64,000 bases of DNA from Paractinoplanes atraurantiacus (GCF_900215205.1 NZ_OBDY01000009.1:186001-250000); one strand, 5' to 3'; shown: positions 33,340 to 42,300, numbered from the stretch's first letter. The notes: generated by a model from the letters alone, not told the origin. Translations and numbers: made by a program.

Positions 33340-35316
33340 ATGACGACCTTGATGGAACGACCAGCGGCGGCCGCGCCCCGGCATGAGGCCCCGGCCCCTC
33401 GCAAACGGCGCCGGTGGCCTGTCCTGGTGCTGCTCGCAGCGACCGCCGTCCTCTATCTGTGGGACCTGAGCGCCTCCGGATACGGCAACAGCTTCTACGC
33501 GGCGGCCGCCCAGGCCGGGTCGCAGAGCTGGAAGGCGTGGCTGTTCGGCTCGCTCGACGCCGGCAACGCCATCACGGTCGACAAACCACCGGCCGCCATG
33601 TGGGTGATGGGCCTGTCCGCCCGGATCTTCGGCGTGAACAGCTGGTCCATCCTGGCCCCGCAGGCTCTGATGGGTGTGGCCAGTGTCTGGTTCCTGTACG
33701 CGGCGGTGAAGCGCTGGTTCGGCACGGCGGCCGGCCTGACCGCAGGGGCGGCGCTCGCCCTCACGCCGGTCGCGGTGCTGATGTTCCGCTACGACAACCC
33801 GGACGCCCTGCTCGTGCTGCTGATGACGGCCGGCGCCTACACGACGGTCCGCGCGGTCGAGAAGGCCTCCTGGAAGTGGCTGGCGCTCACCGGCGTCCTG
33901 CTGGGCTTCGGTTTCCTGACCAAGATGATGCAGGCGTTCCTCGTCCTGCCCGCGTTCGCGCTGGTCTATCTGGTCGCCGCGCCGACCGGCCTCGGCAAGC
34001 GGATCCGTGACCTGCTCGTGGCCGGTCTCGCCCTGGTCGTCTCGGCGGGCTGGTACGTGCTGCTGGTCGAGCTGTGGCCGGCGTCGTCCCGCCCGTACAT
34101 CGCGGGGTCGACGAACAACTCGCTGTGGGAGCTGGCGCTGGGCTACAACGGCCTCGGCCGCATCCTCGGCGGTTCCGGCAACGGGGGCGGCGGTGGCGGC
34201 GGTCAGAACACGTCGTTCGGTGGCGCCACCGGCATCGGCCGTCTGTTCGGCGAGTCGATGGGCCTGGAGATCTCGTGGCTGCTGCCGGCGGCGCTGATCG
34301 CGCTGGTCGCCGTGCTGGCGGCGACGTGGACGGCGCCGCGCACCGATCGGGCCCGCGCCTCGATGCTGCTGTGGGGCGGCTGGGTGCTGGTCACCGGCAT
34401 CACGTTCTCCTACATGAGCGGCACGATCCACCCGTACTACACGGTCGCGCTGGCGCCCGGCATCGCGGCGCTGGTCGGCATCGGCGGGCGGGTGCTCTGG
34501 CTCTACCGGTCGCGGCTGTGGGGCCGGGCCGTTCTGGCCGCGATGGTCCTGACGACGGCGGTCTGGGGCTGGGTGCTTCTCGGCCGGGCCGACTGGCTTC
34601 CGGTGCTGCGCTGGGCTTCGCTCGCGCTGGGCGCGGTCTTCGCCGTGGCCCTGCTGGTGCCGGCGTCGCGGCTTCGCCGCTGGGGGACGGTCGCGCTGGT
34701 CGCGGCGATTCTCTCGGCCGGGGCGGGTGGCGCGGCGTACGCGGCGGCGACGGCCACTGTCGCACACACCGGCTCGATCCCCACGTCCGGGCCGTCGTCG
34801 GCCGCCGGCGGCATGGGTGGTGGCGGTTTCGGCCGGGGTACGCAGGGTGGAGCGCCCAGCCGCACCGGAACCCCACCGGGCTCATCGAGCACAACCTCCT
34901 CCACCACGGACGGCGCTGCCAACGATGGCGGGGGCGGCCCGGGCGGCGGCATGGGCGGCGGCGCGAGCAGCAACACCGAGCTGAACGCGCTCCTGGAGGC
35001 CAGCACCACGAAGTGGAGCGCGGCGGTCAGCGGCGCCACCTCGGCCGCCGACCTCGAACTGGCCACCGGCACGTCGGTGATCGCCCTGGGCGGCTGGAAC
35101 GGCAGCGACGCCTCACCCACCCTGGAGCAGTTCCAGGCCTACGTGGCCGCCGGCCAGATCCACTACTACATCTCCGGCGGCGGCATGGGCGGAGGCGGCA
35201 TGGGCGGCACCACCACCGAGTCCGGCAAGATCGCCTCCTGGGTGGCCGAGCACTACACCGCCACCACGGTCGGCAGCACCACTGTCTACGACCTGACCCA
35301 GACAGCCACCAGCTGA
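33340..35316 (+). CDS. GT39-family membrane glycosyltransferase (ArnT/PMT-like)
   Basis: 658 aa from ATG 33340. The first TM (RRWPVLVLLAATAVLYLWDL) is followed by an extracytoplasmic loop with NSFYAAAAQAGSQSWKAWLF and the conserved VDKPPAAMWVMGLSARIFG, the GT-C catalytic-loop signature of polyprenyl-phosphate sugar transferases. About a dozen TM helices run to residue ~480. Two Gly-rich stretches stand out, one in a loop near 270-290 and one before the soluble C-terminal domain (about 490-540). The C-terminal domain (about 545-658) contains LEQFQAYVAAGQIHYYISGG. It probably transfers sugars from lipid carriers to envelope acceptors. Confidence 0.88.
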   Translation: MTTLMERPAAAAPRHEAPAPRKRRRWPVLVLLAATAVLYLWDLSASGYGNSFYAAAAQAGSQSWKAWLFGSLDAGNAITVDKPPAAMWVMGLSARIFGVNSWSILAPQALMGVASVWFLYAAVKRWFGTAAGLTAGAALALTPVAVLMFRYDNPDALLVLLMTAGAYTTVRAVEKASWKWLALTGVLLGFGFLTKMMQAFLVLPAFALVYLVAAPTGLGKRIRDLLVAGLALVVSAGWYVLLVELWPASSRPYIAGSTNNSLWELALGYNGLGRILGGSGNGGGGGGGQNTSFGGATGIGRLFGESMGLEISWLLPAALIALVAVLAATWTAPRTDRARASMLLWGGWVLVTGITFSYMSGTIHPYYTVALAPGIAALVGIGGRVLWLYRSRLWGRAVLAAMVLTTAVWGWVLLGRADWLPVLRWASLALGAVFAVALLVPASRLRRWGTVALVAAILSAGAGGAAYAAATATVAHTGSIPTSGPSSAAGGMGGGGFGRGTQGGAPSRTGTPPGSSSTTSSTTDGAANDGGGGPGGGMGGGASSNTELNALLEASTTKWSAAVSGATSAADLELATGTSVIALGGWNGSDASPTLEQFQAYVAAGQIHYYISGGGMGGGGMGGTTTESGKIASWVAEHYTATTVGSTTVYDLTQTATS

Positions 35317-35329
35317 TCGGTCACGACTG

Positions 35330-35359
35330 GAGCCCCGCGTCCCGCAGGACGCGGGGCTC
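35330..35359 (+). terminator. Intrinsic terminator after GT39 gene
   Basis: The perfect 13-bp arms gagccccgcgtcc/ggacgcggggctc flank the loop cgca and are followed by ctcttgt. It starts 14 bp after the stop at 35316. The remaining bases up to 35495 carry no recognised gene. Confidence 0.9.
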
Positions 35360-35495
35360 CTCTTGTCGAACCAAAGTCTTCGGCCCGGATGCCGGCGCTA
35401 CGGCCCGGTGTCGCACTCAGCTCGCTTCGAAGAGCCCGGAAGGGCTCCGCTGCGGTTGGGTGCCCGACGACGCGTACAACCTCTTCTTGGGTTTC

Positions 35496-37892
35496 CTAGG
35501 AGGCTAGTTCGAAAGGCGCAACCAACAACCGGGTGGCCTCCGAGGCGGGAAGCGGGCGGGAGAGGAAGAAGCCCTGGGCGTAGTCGCAGTCCATGGCGCG
35601 CAGGATGGTCAGCTGGGCGGCGTTCTCGATGCCCTCGGCGACCGCGTGCATGCCGAAGCGGTGAGCCAGGCGGATGATCGTCTGGACCAGGGCGCCGTCG
35701 GCGGGATCGCCGCCGAGCCGGTCGACGAAGGAGCGGTCGATCTTGAGGATGTCCATCGGGAAGCGGCGCAGGTAGGCCAGTGACGAATAGCCCGTGCCGA
35801 AGTCGTCCATGGCGAGGACGACGCCGAGCGCCTTCAGCTCCGTGATCCGGGCCAGGTTCTCGTCGGTGTCGGTGAGCAGGACGCTCTCGGTCATCTCGAG
35901 GGTGAGCAGATGCGGCGGCATACCGGTCTCGGCGAGCACGGCGGCGACCGTCTCGGCCAGAGTGCCGGTCTCGAACTGGCGGACCGACACGTTGACCGCC
36001 ATGTGCACGCCGCCCCACCGCACCGCCTGGCGGCACGCGGTGGCCATGACCCAGCGGCCGAGCGGAACGATCAGGCCGGTCGCCTCGGCGACGCCGATGA
36101 AGTCCAGCGGCGGCACCATGCCCCGGGACGGATGCTGCCAGCGGACCAGCGCCTCGAAGCCCACGACCCGGCCGGTACGCATGTCCACAGTGGGCTGATA
36201 GTGCAGGACGAGCTCGTCCCGGTCGAGCGCATACCGCAGGTCGTCGGCGAGCGACACCCGCCGCATCAGCTCGTCGTGCATGCTCGGGTGGTAGGCCGTC
36301 CACCTGCCGCCGCCGGCGTCCTTCGACTTGTACATGGCGAGGTCGGCGTTGCGCTGCAACTGTTCGATGTCGCTCGCGTCCACGGAGGACGCGATCCCGA
36401 TGCCTGCCCCGGCGTGCACCTCGCGGCCGTCGATGACGAACGGAGCCTCGAGCTCTTGGAGGATGCGGTCGGCGACAGCCACCGGTGAACCGTCCCGGAC
36501 GATCACCGCGAACTCGTCGCCGCCGAGCCGGGCGACCCCCGGGTCGGCCGCGCGCAGCCTCTCCGCGACCTGAACGAGCAGCTGGTCGCCGGCCGCGTGG
36601 CCGAGGCTGTCGTTGATCTCCTTGAAGCCGTCGAGGTCGAGGAAGAGGATCGCCGCCTCCCCCTCGGCCACGGCCGCGGCCAGCCGTTCGCGGAACAGGG
36701 TGCGGTTGACCAGGCCGGTCAGCCCGTCGTGATAGGCGTCGTGGCGCAGGCGCTGCTGGAGGTCGTCGGCCTCGCTGATGTCGCGGGTGTTCAGGACCAG
36801 GCCGGCGACGTACGGGTCGTCGAGCAGGTTCGTGATGGTCATCTCGGCCGGCCGGCGCACGCCGTCGGCATGGGGCAGCAGGGCCTCGAAGGTGACGGTC
36901 TCGCCCGGCTTGAGCCCCTCGGTCCTGGCCGCGGCCGCCGCCACTCGCTTCCCGACCAGATCCTCGACCCGGTAGCCGAAGAGCCGTTCGACCGAGGAGC
37001 TCTGATAACGGACGGTCGCGTCGGCGTCGAGGATCGCCAGCGAGTCGGAGCTCTGCTCGACCAGCGCCCGGAACCGCTCCTCCCGCCGCCGCACCTCGGC
37101 CGTACGGTCGGCCACGCGCTCCTCCAGGTCGCGGGCGAGCTGCCGGTTGTCGGCGCGCAGGATCGCCTCGCGGGCCACGATCAGCAGAATCGAGAAGAAG
37201 CGGCCCCACGTGCCGAACGCGGTCGGCGTGCCACCGATCGCGAACCAGAAAAGCCCGAGGAACAAAGTCAGGACCACGACGGCGTACGGAAGGAGCAGGC
37301 TGAAGTTGCGGCGATGAGCGGCCTGCTCCTGAAGGATCGTCGCTTCGTCGAGCCGGCGGCGCATGGCGATCGAGGCCGCGAACAGCACGAGCAGATAGCC
37401 GGCGAGGGCGAGCACGTCACCGTTACCGAGCCGCACCACCATCGCGTCGGCGCACGCCAGCAGGAACACGCCGGTCGAGGTGAGCGCCAGCGCCGTGGCG
37501 CCGGGTGTGCCGGGGCGGCAGCGGGCCAGCGCGCACAACGCCACCGCACCGAGGAGCATGTCGGCCACGGGCCGGCCGATCGCGTACGGGTGGCCGGCCG
37601 CCAGCGCCTGCTGCATGACGAGGTTCCAGCCGAGCACCAGCAGGGAGGTGGCGATGAGCAGCGCGTCGACCATCCCGCGGAGGCGGGCCAGCCCGGTGCG
37701 CGGGGGCCGGGGAACGGCGATCAGGCTGAGGGCGGCCAAGACGATGAGGACCGGCGGCCCGGCGACGAGACCGCCGAGGATGCCCAGGACCAGAGCGGCC
37801 CACGCGAGCCGGAGACGGCCTCCGCGGCGCGACACCACGACCAGACCGGCCACGGCAGCGGCCAGCGCGGCGATGGTGGTGACGACGCCCAT
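35496..37892 (-). CDS. Membrane PAS-GGDEF-EAL c-di-GMP signalling protein
   Basis: 798 aa from ATG 37892. An N-terminal membrane region of about eight helices (to residue ~240) and a short coiled coil (LARDLEERVADRTAEVRRRE) precede a PAS domain (~270-380). The GGDEF domain carries an intact LGGDEFAVIV at 457-461, and the EAL domain has GFEALVRW (E580-A-L), with DDFGTGYSSLAYLRRFP and KIDRSFV. Both active-site motifs are intact, so the protein could make and break c-di-GMP, with switching by the membrane/PAS sensor. No RxxD inhibitory site was sought in detail. Confidence 0.93.
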   Translation of the reverse strand: MGVVTTIAALAAAVAGLVVVSRRGGRLRLAWAALVLGILGGLVAGPPVLIVLAALSLIAVPRPPRTGLARLRGMVDALLIATSLLVLGWNLVMQQALAAGHPYAIGRPVADMLLGAVALCALARCRPGTPGATALALTSTGVFLLACADAMVVRLGNGDVLALAGYLLVLFAASIAMRRRLDEATILQEQAAHRRNFSLLLPYAVVVLTLFLGLFWFAIGGTPTAFGTWGRFFSILLIVAREAILRADNRQLARDLEERVADRTAEVRRREERFRALVEQSSDSLAILDADATVRYQSSSVERLFGYRVEDLVGKRVAAAAARTEGLKPGETVTFEALLPHADGVRRPAEMTITNLLDDPYVAGLVLNTRDISEADDLQQRLRHDAYHDGLTGLVNRTLFRERLAAAVAEGEAAILFLDLDGFKEINDSLGHAAGDQLLVQVAERLRAADPGVARLGGDEFAVIVRDGSPVAVADRILQELEAPFVIDGREVHAGAGIGIASSVDASDIEQLQRNADLAMYKSKDAGGGRWTAYHPSMHDELMRRVSLADDLRYALDRDELVLHYQPTVDMRTGRVVGFEALVRWQHPSRGMVPPLDFIGVAEATGLIVPLGRWVMATACRQAVRWGGVHMAVNVSVRQFETGTLAETVAAVLAETGMPPHLLTLEMTESVLLTDTDENLARITELKALGVVLAMDDFGTGYSSLAYLRRFPMDILKIDRSFVDRLGGDPADGALVQTIIRLAHRFGMHAVAEGIENAAQLTILRAMDCDYAQGFFLSRPLPASEATRLLVAPFELAS

Positions 37893-37932
37893 GCCTGCTT
37901 GATCGGGCCCGGCGCGGGGCAGTTGAGACAAA

Positions 37933-37963
37933 CGCGGCGGCTTCCCGTGGGGAAACCGCCGCG
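37933..37963 (-). terminator. Terminator of the lysine-rich peptide gene
   Basis: The arms cgcggcgg (37933-37940) and ccgccgcg (37956-37963) extend inward by ttccc/gggaa with one mismatch. On the minus strand the hairpin is followed by tttgtct. It lies 15 bp beyond the stop of the 21-codon gene and upstream of the GGDEF-EAL gene. Confidence 0.7.
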
Positions 37964-37978
37964 CTCGAAGAAGTCAGA

Positions 37979-38044
37979 TCACTTCTTCTTGTTCTTCTTC
38001 TTGTCTTTCTTGTCCTTCTTGTCCTTCTTGGACTTCTTCGCCAT
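37979..38044 (-). CDS. 21-residue lysine-rich peptide
   Basis: ATG 38044 to TGA 37979 encodes a 21-aa peptide starting MAKKSKKDKKDKKDKKK. Fourteen residues are Lys and three are Asp, built from KKD repeats, so the peptide is very basic. A strong ribosome-binding site (GAGAGGGGG) lies about 6 nt upstream of the ATG and a hairpin terminator follows, so the unit looks like a complete small gene. Nearly all lysines use AAG, as expected for this genome. Possible roles include nucleic-acid or polyphosphate binding; none is shown by the sequence. Confidence 0.65.
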   Translation of the reverse strand: MAKKSKKDKKDKKDKKKNKKK

Positions 38045-38129
38045 GGCGGACCCCCTCTCAACGTTCCAACGTCAGTCGTTAACGTTACGGAAAGCTGGGG
38101 CTACGGGAAGTCAAACTGAGGTGAACTGT

Positions 38130-38147
38130 AGGTGTCTGAAGACACCT
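38130..38147. promoter_or_regulatory. Perfect inverted repeat between GH26 and lysine-rich peptide genes
   Basis: aggtgtct-ga-agacacct has 8-bp arms and a 2-bp spacer. It lies 34 bp beyond the GH26 stop and 86 bp upstream of the peptide ATG, on the same transcription direction. The tiny spacer favours an operator for the peptide gene over a terminator hairpin. A further taacgtta palindrome lies nearer the peptide start. Confidence 0.45.
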
Positions 38148-38180
38148 GGGATTCGCTTGACCTCAGCGATCACGACAGTT

Positions 38181-39713
38181 TCAGCCGACCTTCACCTTGA
38201 AGACCGGGTCGGCGGCGAGCTTCTTGAACGCGGCCAGCGACGTCGCCGTGCTGTTGATGCTGATGTCGCGGTCGCCCTCGTCGTCCTTGGCGGTGTCGAA
38301 GTACACGATCGCCTTGATGGCCGGGCGCTTGGCCAGCTCGGGCAGGACGCTCTGGTAGACCGGCGCCTTGTCGGCGGTCTTGCCCACGCGGTGGTAGGCG
38401 CCCCACTCGGCGACCATGATCGGCTTGGCGGCGTGCTTGGTGGTGGCCCACTCGTAGAAGCCGGTGCCACCGCCGGTCGGCGCGCGGTCGAGCAGGTCGT
38501 TGAACTTGCCGTAGTGGTAGTAGCCCTTCTCGGCGCTCACGTACGAGTCGAGACCCATCCAGTCGACGATGTCGTCACCCGGCCACAGGTCCTTCCACCA
38601 GCTCTGCGCCATCCACTTCTCGTTGCCCATGTACGCCATCACGTTGATCACGTTGGTGGCGCCCTTGGCCCGCAGCCGCTCGATGGTGTGGCGGTACATG
38701 GCGGCGAAGTCCTTCGCCTCGAAGCCGGAACCGGCCTTGGCCACGACGTCGTTCTCCGGCTCGTGGTTGATGGCGAGGAAGAACTTCTTGCCGTACGCCT
38801 TGGCGCGCGCGGCGAAAGCGTCGATGCGCTTGTCCTGCTCGCCCTTGGCGACCTTGGCCCAGTTCGAGCCGTAGGCGATCTTCCAGTTGGTCAGCAGCAC
38901 GCGCGGGCTGGCGGCGTCCGAGGTCATCGCGATCTCGGCCTTGGTCGGGAAGAGCTCGTCGCCCTTGTGGTACGTGTGGAAGATGGTCGAGGTGCGGCCG
39001 CTGAGCTTCTCCCAGTCCTTCAGGGCCTGGTCGCGCGGGGCGTCGGTGAAGCCGCCGGCCGCCGCGCCCCAGAGGACGCCGCAGGTGGGGACGAGCTTGT
39101 CACCGGTGACGCAGTCGCCGGTGGCCGGCTTGGGCGCCGCCACCACTGGCGGCGACGTGTCGCCTTCCGTGGTGACCTCGAGGACCGGCGCGCCGGTCTT
39201 CGACTCGGCCGAGTTGAAGCGCATGACCGAGGCGGCCGAGGTCAGGGCGAAGGCGTACGTGCCCGGCCCGGTGACCGACTTGCCGAGGTCGACGGAGAAC
39301 GTGCCGTTCGGGGTGGCGGTGCCGACGACGGCGCCGAGCGCGGGCGCGGTGGCGCCGGTCAGCTTGCCCTCGGTCCACGTCGTGTTGGTGACCTTGCGGA
39401 CGCTGAGCTGGCCGGCGAACTTCGCCTGCGCGGTCAGGGTCAGACGGGCCGACGCGACCTTGGTGCCGGCCGGGACCGCGAACTTGAGGAAGGAGGTCTT
39501 GGTCTCCTTGCCGAGGACGCCGGCGACCAGCTTGTCCTCGGCGCCGAAGACGGTGCCGGTGCGCACGTTCGAGACGTACGCGTCGTCACCGGCGGCGAGC
39601 TTGATCGTCGCGCTGGTGCCGGCGACGGCCGTGGTGCCGGTCAGGGCGGTGGCGCCCGCACCGGCGAGCACGGCGGTCAGGACCGAATACCTCTGCAGCT
39701 TCGAACGACGCAC
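38181..39713 (-). CDS. Secreted GH26-type glycosidase with DNRLRE-like beta-sandwich module
   Basis: A 510-aa secreted enzyme. The signal peptide is LTAVLAGAGATALTGTTAVAG. Residues ~35-185 form a DNRLRE/CBM96-like beta-sandwich (ASARLTLTAQAKFAGQLSVR). The catalytic half (about 200-505) is a TIM barrel with LAINHEPEND, whose His317-Glu318 fits the GH26 acid/base, and MVAEWGAY, whose Glu436 fits the nucleophile. GH26 enzymes act mostly on beta-mannans, some on xylans or beta-1,3-1,4-glucans, so the specificity is open. Start ATG 39713. Confidence 0.88.
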   Translation of the reverse strand: MRRSKLQRYSVLTAVLAGAGATALTGTTAVAGTSATIKLAAGDDAYVSNVRTGTVFGAEDKLVAGVLGKETKTSFLKFAVPAGTKVASARLTLTAQAKFAGQLSVRKVTNTTWTEGKLTGATAPALGAVVGTATPNGTFSVDLGKSVTGPGTYAFALTSAASVMRFNSAESKTGAPVLEVTTEGDTSPPVVAAPKPATGDCVTGDKLVPTCGVLWGAAAGGFTDAPRDQALKDWEKLSGRTSTIFHTYHKGDELFPTKAEIAMTSDAASPRVLLTNWKIAYGSNWAKVAKGEQDKRIDAFAARAKAYGKKFFLAINHEPENDVVAKAGSGFEAKDFAAMYRHTIERLRAKGATNVINVMAYMGNEKWMAQSWWKDLWPGDDIVDWMGLDSYVSAEKGYYHYGKFNDLLDRAPTGGGTGFYEWATTKHAAKPIMVAEWGAYHRVGKTADKAPVYQSVLPELAKRPAIKAIVYFDTAKDDEGDRDISINSTATSLAAFKKLAADPVFKVKVG

Positions 39714-39873
39714 CTTCGACTCCCCCTGCTGTGTCCGGCACCGTGTGGCCGGGCATGGGAAAGAGATTCCGTGCCGCCCGGTGCGCGCTCGGTGCCCCGC
39801 ACGGTGCGGTCAGGTTGCGGTGGTCGTTTTCCTCAACTTGCGCTTTTCTCCTCCGGTCGGGTAGCCAGACAGG

Positions 39874-41046
39874 ATGATGCCGATCATCGACGGGCACAAC
39901 GACCTGCCCATGCAGCTACGCGGACGCTACGGATACGCGGTCGAGGGCCTGGACGAGCCCCGGCCGGAGTTGCAGACGGACATCCCGCGTCTGCGCGCCG
40001 GCGGGGTGGGCGGGCAGTTCTGGTCGGTGTACGTGCCGGGCGACCTGGGCGAGCCCGAGGCGGTGGTGGCGACGATGGAGCAGATCGACGCCGTCTACCG
40101 GATGGCGGCGGCGTATCCGGACGACTTCGCCATCGCCTACAGCGCGGACGACGTCACCCGCGCCATCTCGTCCGGAAAGATCGCGTCTCTGATCGGCATC
40201 GAGGGCGGGCACAGCCTGGCCACGTCGCTGGGTGTCCTGCGGGCGTTCGCCCGGCTGGGCGTGCGCTACGTGACGCTGACCCACAACGAGAACCTCTCCT
40301 GGGCCGACTCGGCGGTCCGCGAGCCGCAGGTGGGCGGCTTGAACGACGAGGGCCGCGCGGTGGTCCGCGAGATGCAGCGCATCGGCGTGCTGGTCGACCT
40401 GTCGCACGTCGCCCCGGTGACGATGCACGCGGCCCTGGACACGGCTTTCGCCCCAGTGATCTTCAGCCATTCCGGCGTACGGGCCCTGCACGATCACCCG
40501 CGCAACGTCCCCGACGACGTGCTGACCCGCCTGCGCGACAACGGCGGCGTCATCCAGCTCACCTTCGTGGCCCCGTTCGTCTCCCCCGAGGCCCGCGCCT
40601 GGTCGGCCGCCGCCGACGAGGAGCTGACCCGCCTGGGCCTGCCCACGGCGGGCTGGCCCAGGGCGCCCCGCCCCGGCCAGGAGCCGTCGACGGTCCAGGA
40701 CTGGCCCGGCCCCGACCCGCTGGAACACCCGTCGTTCGCCCCGTGGCTGTCGGCCAACCCCCGCCCACCGGTCCCGGCCACGCTGGTGGCCGACCACGTG
40801 GAACACGCCCGGGACGTGGCCGGCGTGGACCACGTGGGCCTGGGCGGCGACTTCGACGGCACGACGGAACTCCCCGACGACCTGCGCGACGTGTCCGGCT
40901 ACCCGCGCCTGCTCGCGGAGCTGTCCACGAGAGGCTGGTCCCAGCCCGAGCTCGACAAGCTCACCGGCGGCAACATCCTCAGGGTCCTCCGAGAGTCGGA
41001 ACGCCTGGCCCAGGAGCCCCTCTGGCCCCTGTCCCCCGCCCGCTGA
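39874..41046 (+). CDS. Membrane-dipeptidase-like M19 peptidase
   Basis: A 390-aa enzyme of the renal dipeptidase family (amidohydrolase fold). Zinc ligands are in IDGHNDLP (H8, D10), the bridging Glu110 in IGIEGGHSLA, and further His in LVDLSHVAP and FSHSGVRALHDHPRN. GLGGDFDGTTELPDDL is the closing metal-site segment. It cleaves dipeptides, often including D-residue C-termini. No signal peptide is seen, so it is cytoplasmic. Start ATG 39874, or 39877 next to it. Confidence 0.93.
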   Translation: MMPIIDGHNDLPMQLRGRYGYAVEGLDEPRPELQTDIPRLRAGGVGGQFWSVYVPGDLGEPEAVVATMEQIDAVYRMAAAYPDDFAIAYSADDVTRAISSGKIASLIGIEGGHSLATSLGVLRAFARLGVRYVTLTHNENLSWADSAVREPQVGGLNDEGRAVVREMQRIGVLVDLSHVAPVTMHAALDTAFAPVIFSHSGVRALHDHPRNVPDDVLTRLRDNGGVIQLTFVAPFVSPEARAWSAAADEELTRLGLPTAGWPRAPRPGQEPSTVQDWPGPDPLEHPSFAPWLSANPRPPVPATLVADHVEHARDVAGVDHVGLGGDFDGTTELPDDLRDVSGYPRLLAELSTRGWSQPELDKLTGGNILRVLRESERLAQEPLWPLSPAR

Positions 41047-41411
41047 CCCGCTTTCCCCTCCCGCGCCTTTCGCCTCCCGCGCCGCCTCTCGCCTCCCGCG
41101 CCGCCTCCTTTCCCGCGGCGGCGCGGGATCGGCTCACCCCTTCTTTCTCGCGGCTCTTCTTCCTCGCGGCCTTCTCGCTCGCCGCCCTTCTCGCTCGCGA
41201 CCCTTCTCGCTCGCGGCCTTCTCGCTCGCGGCCCTTTCTCGCTCGCCGCCCTCCTTGCTCGCGACCCTTCTCGCTCGCCGCCCTCCTTGCTCGCGACCCT
41301 TCTCGCTCGCCGCCCTCCTTGCTCGGACCTTTCTCGCTCGCCGCCCTTTCTCGCTCGCCGCCCTCCTTGCTCGCGAACCTTCTCGCTCGCCGCCGCGCCT
41401 GCTTTCTGCTA
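41047..41411. repeat. Pyrimidine-rich degenerate tandem repeats
   Basis: The 373-bp gap between the dipeptidase and PPOX genes is nearly all low-complexity sequence. 41060-41115 has about three copies of a cgcctcccgcgc-type unit. 41140-41400 has roughly 17 copies of short units built on ttctcgctcgc followed by gcc/gacc. The plus strand is strongly pyrimidine-biased. The minus strand could be read as a 100-codon Arg/Glu/Lys/Ala-rich ORF (41134-41436), but units vary in length and break phase, so I do not call it a gene. Confidence 0.75.
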
Positions 41412-41419
41412 GCGAGGGG

Positions 41420-42082
41420 TCACGCCGCCGCGTCACCGGTGATGGCGCCGCGCGGATCGCTTCCCGTGACCGGGGCCGCGTCGCACGTGCCGATCGCTTG
41501 CCCGCCGGCCGGGGCGACGGGCTGCAGGCGCGCCGGCGCCGGCACGAAGTAGTCGCTCTTCTTCGGCTGCTCGGCCGCAGCGTCGCGCCCGCGCTGCCGC
41601 GGGACCCGCATCATGCGCGGAATGTGCTTGGCGCAATGGATGTACGCCTCCTGCACCCGCGCGACGACCCACACCTGAGCGCGCAACCCCGGCGGCACGT
41701 CCCCTTGATCGCCCGGATCCTCGACGATCTCGGCCGTGCCATTCACATGCAGCCCGATCACGTCCTGGAAGTCGACGAACAGGATCCCGACGTGCCCGTT
41801 CCCCGTAATGTTGCCGAGGCTGGCCATGACACCGTTGCCCTTGAACTCCGGCCAGCTCAGGTGCTCGTCGTCCAGCACCCGCACGAACCCGGCCGGCCCG
41901 GCCCGGAAGGTGCTGTCGCATCCTCCCCCGGCGTCCGCGGTGGCCAGGAACATCATCTCCTGCCGCCCGATGAACTCCCGCATCCTGTCGTTGAGGCGGT
42001 GCAGGGTCTGCCTCTCCGTGAAGGCGTCCGCCCGCTCCCGTGTACCGAGCGTGTCCTGTAGTTGCCGCTCACCGTGGTTCAT
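41420..42082 (-). CDS. Pyridoxamine-5'-phosphate-oxidase-fold flavoprotein
   Basis: 220 aa from ATG 42082 (MNHGERQLQDTLGTRERADA). The split-barrel PPOX core runs from REFIGRQEMMFLATADAGGG to about residue 160. It includes AGFVRVLDDEHLSWPEFKGN, MASLGNITGNGHVGILFVDF and LHVNGTAEIVEDPGD, which fit the FMN or F420 site of this fold. VARVQEAYIHCAKHIPRMM is typical of pyridoxamine 5'-phosphate oxidase-like proteins of ~200 aa. It has a proline/alanine-rich tail whose 3' end touches the repeat tract. The substrate is unknown. An upstream region (42083-42330) has palindromes that may regulate it. Confidence 0.85.
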   Translation of the reverse strand: MNHGERQLQDTLGTRERADAFTERQTLHRLNDRMREFIGRQEMMFLATADAGGGCDSTFRAGPAGFVRVLDDEHLSWPEFKGNGVMASLGNITGNGHVGILFVDFQDVIGLHVNGTAEIVEDPGDQGDVPPGLRAQVWVVARVQEAYIHCAKHIPRMMRVPRQRGRDAAAEQPKKSDYFVPAPARLQPVAPAGGQAIGTCDAAPVTGSDPRGAITGDAAA

Positions 42083-42170
42083 GAAGGCCCTCCAGCTCCC
42101 GGATCCCTCCCCGCTGCGCGACAGTTTCACATCGTGTCGGTGAGATCGCACTGAGTCACATGCGCCGAAC

Positions 42171-42206
42171 GCCATGCATGGCCTGACTCGGGATCAACAG
42201 TGTTGA
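42171..42206. promoter_or_regulatory. Two palindromes upstream of the PPOX gene
   Basis: gccatgcatggc (42171-42182) is a perfect 12-bp palindrome. tcaaca-g-tgttga (42194-42206) is a perfect 13-bp inverted repeat. Both lie 90-125 bp upstream of ATG 42082, where repressor or activator sites would be expected. The binding proteins are unknown. Confidence 0.4.
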
Positions 42207-42300
42207 CGCAGCCCAGCCCTCGTTTCTCGGCACGGCGCGTCATCGGCCGCTGTAATCCGATCGGGTGACATGAGAGAACGATTCACGCAGCCACTTCGCG

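Noticed and set aside
41134..41436. Arg/Glu/Lys-rich 100-codon gene on the minus strand
   Set aside because: The underlying repeats change length and phase, and no homology or ribosome-binding site supports it.
36597..41552. A 1651-codon rightward frame
   Set aside because: It is antisense to the GGDEF-EAL and GH26 genes and out of frame with the dipeptidase gene; the translation is Arg/Gly/Ala/Pro low complexity.
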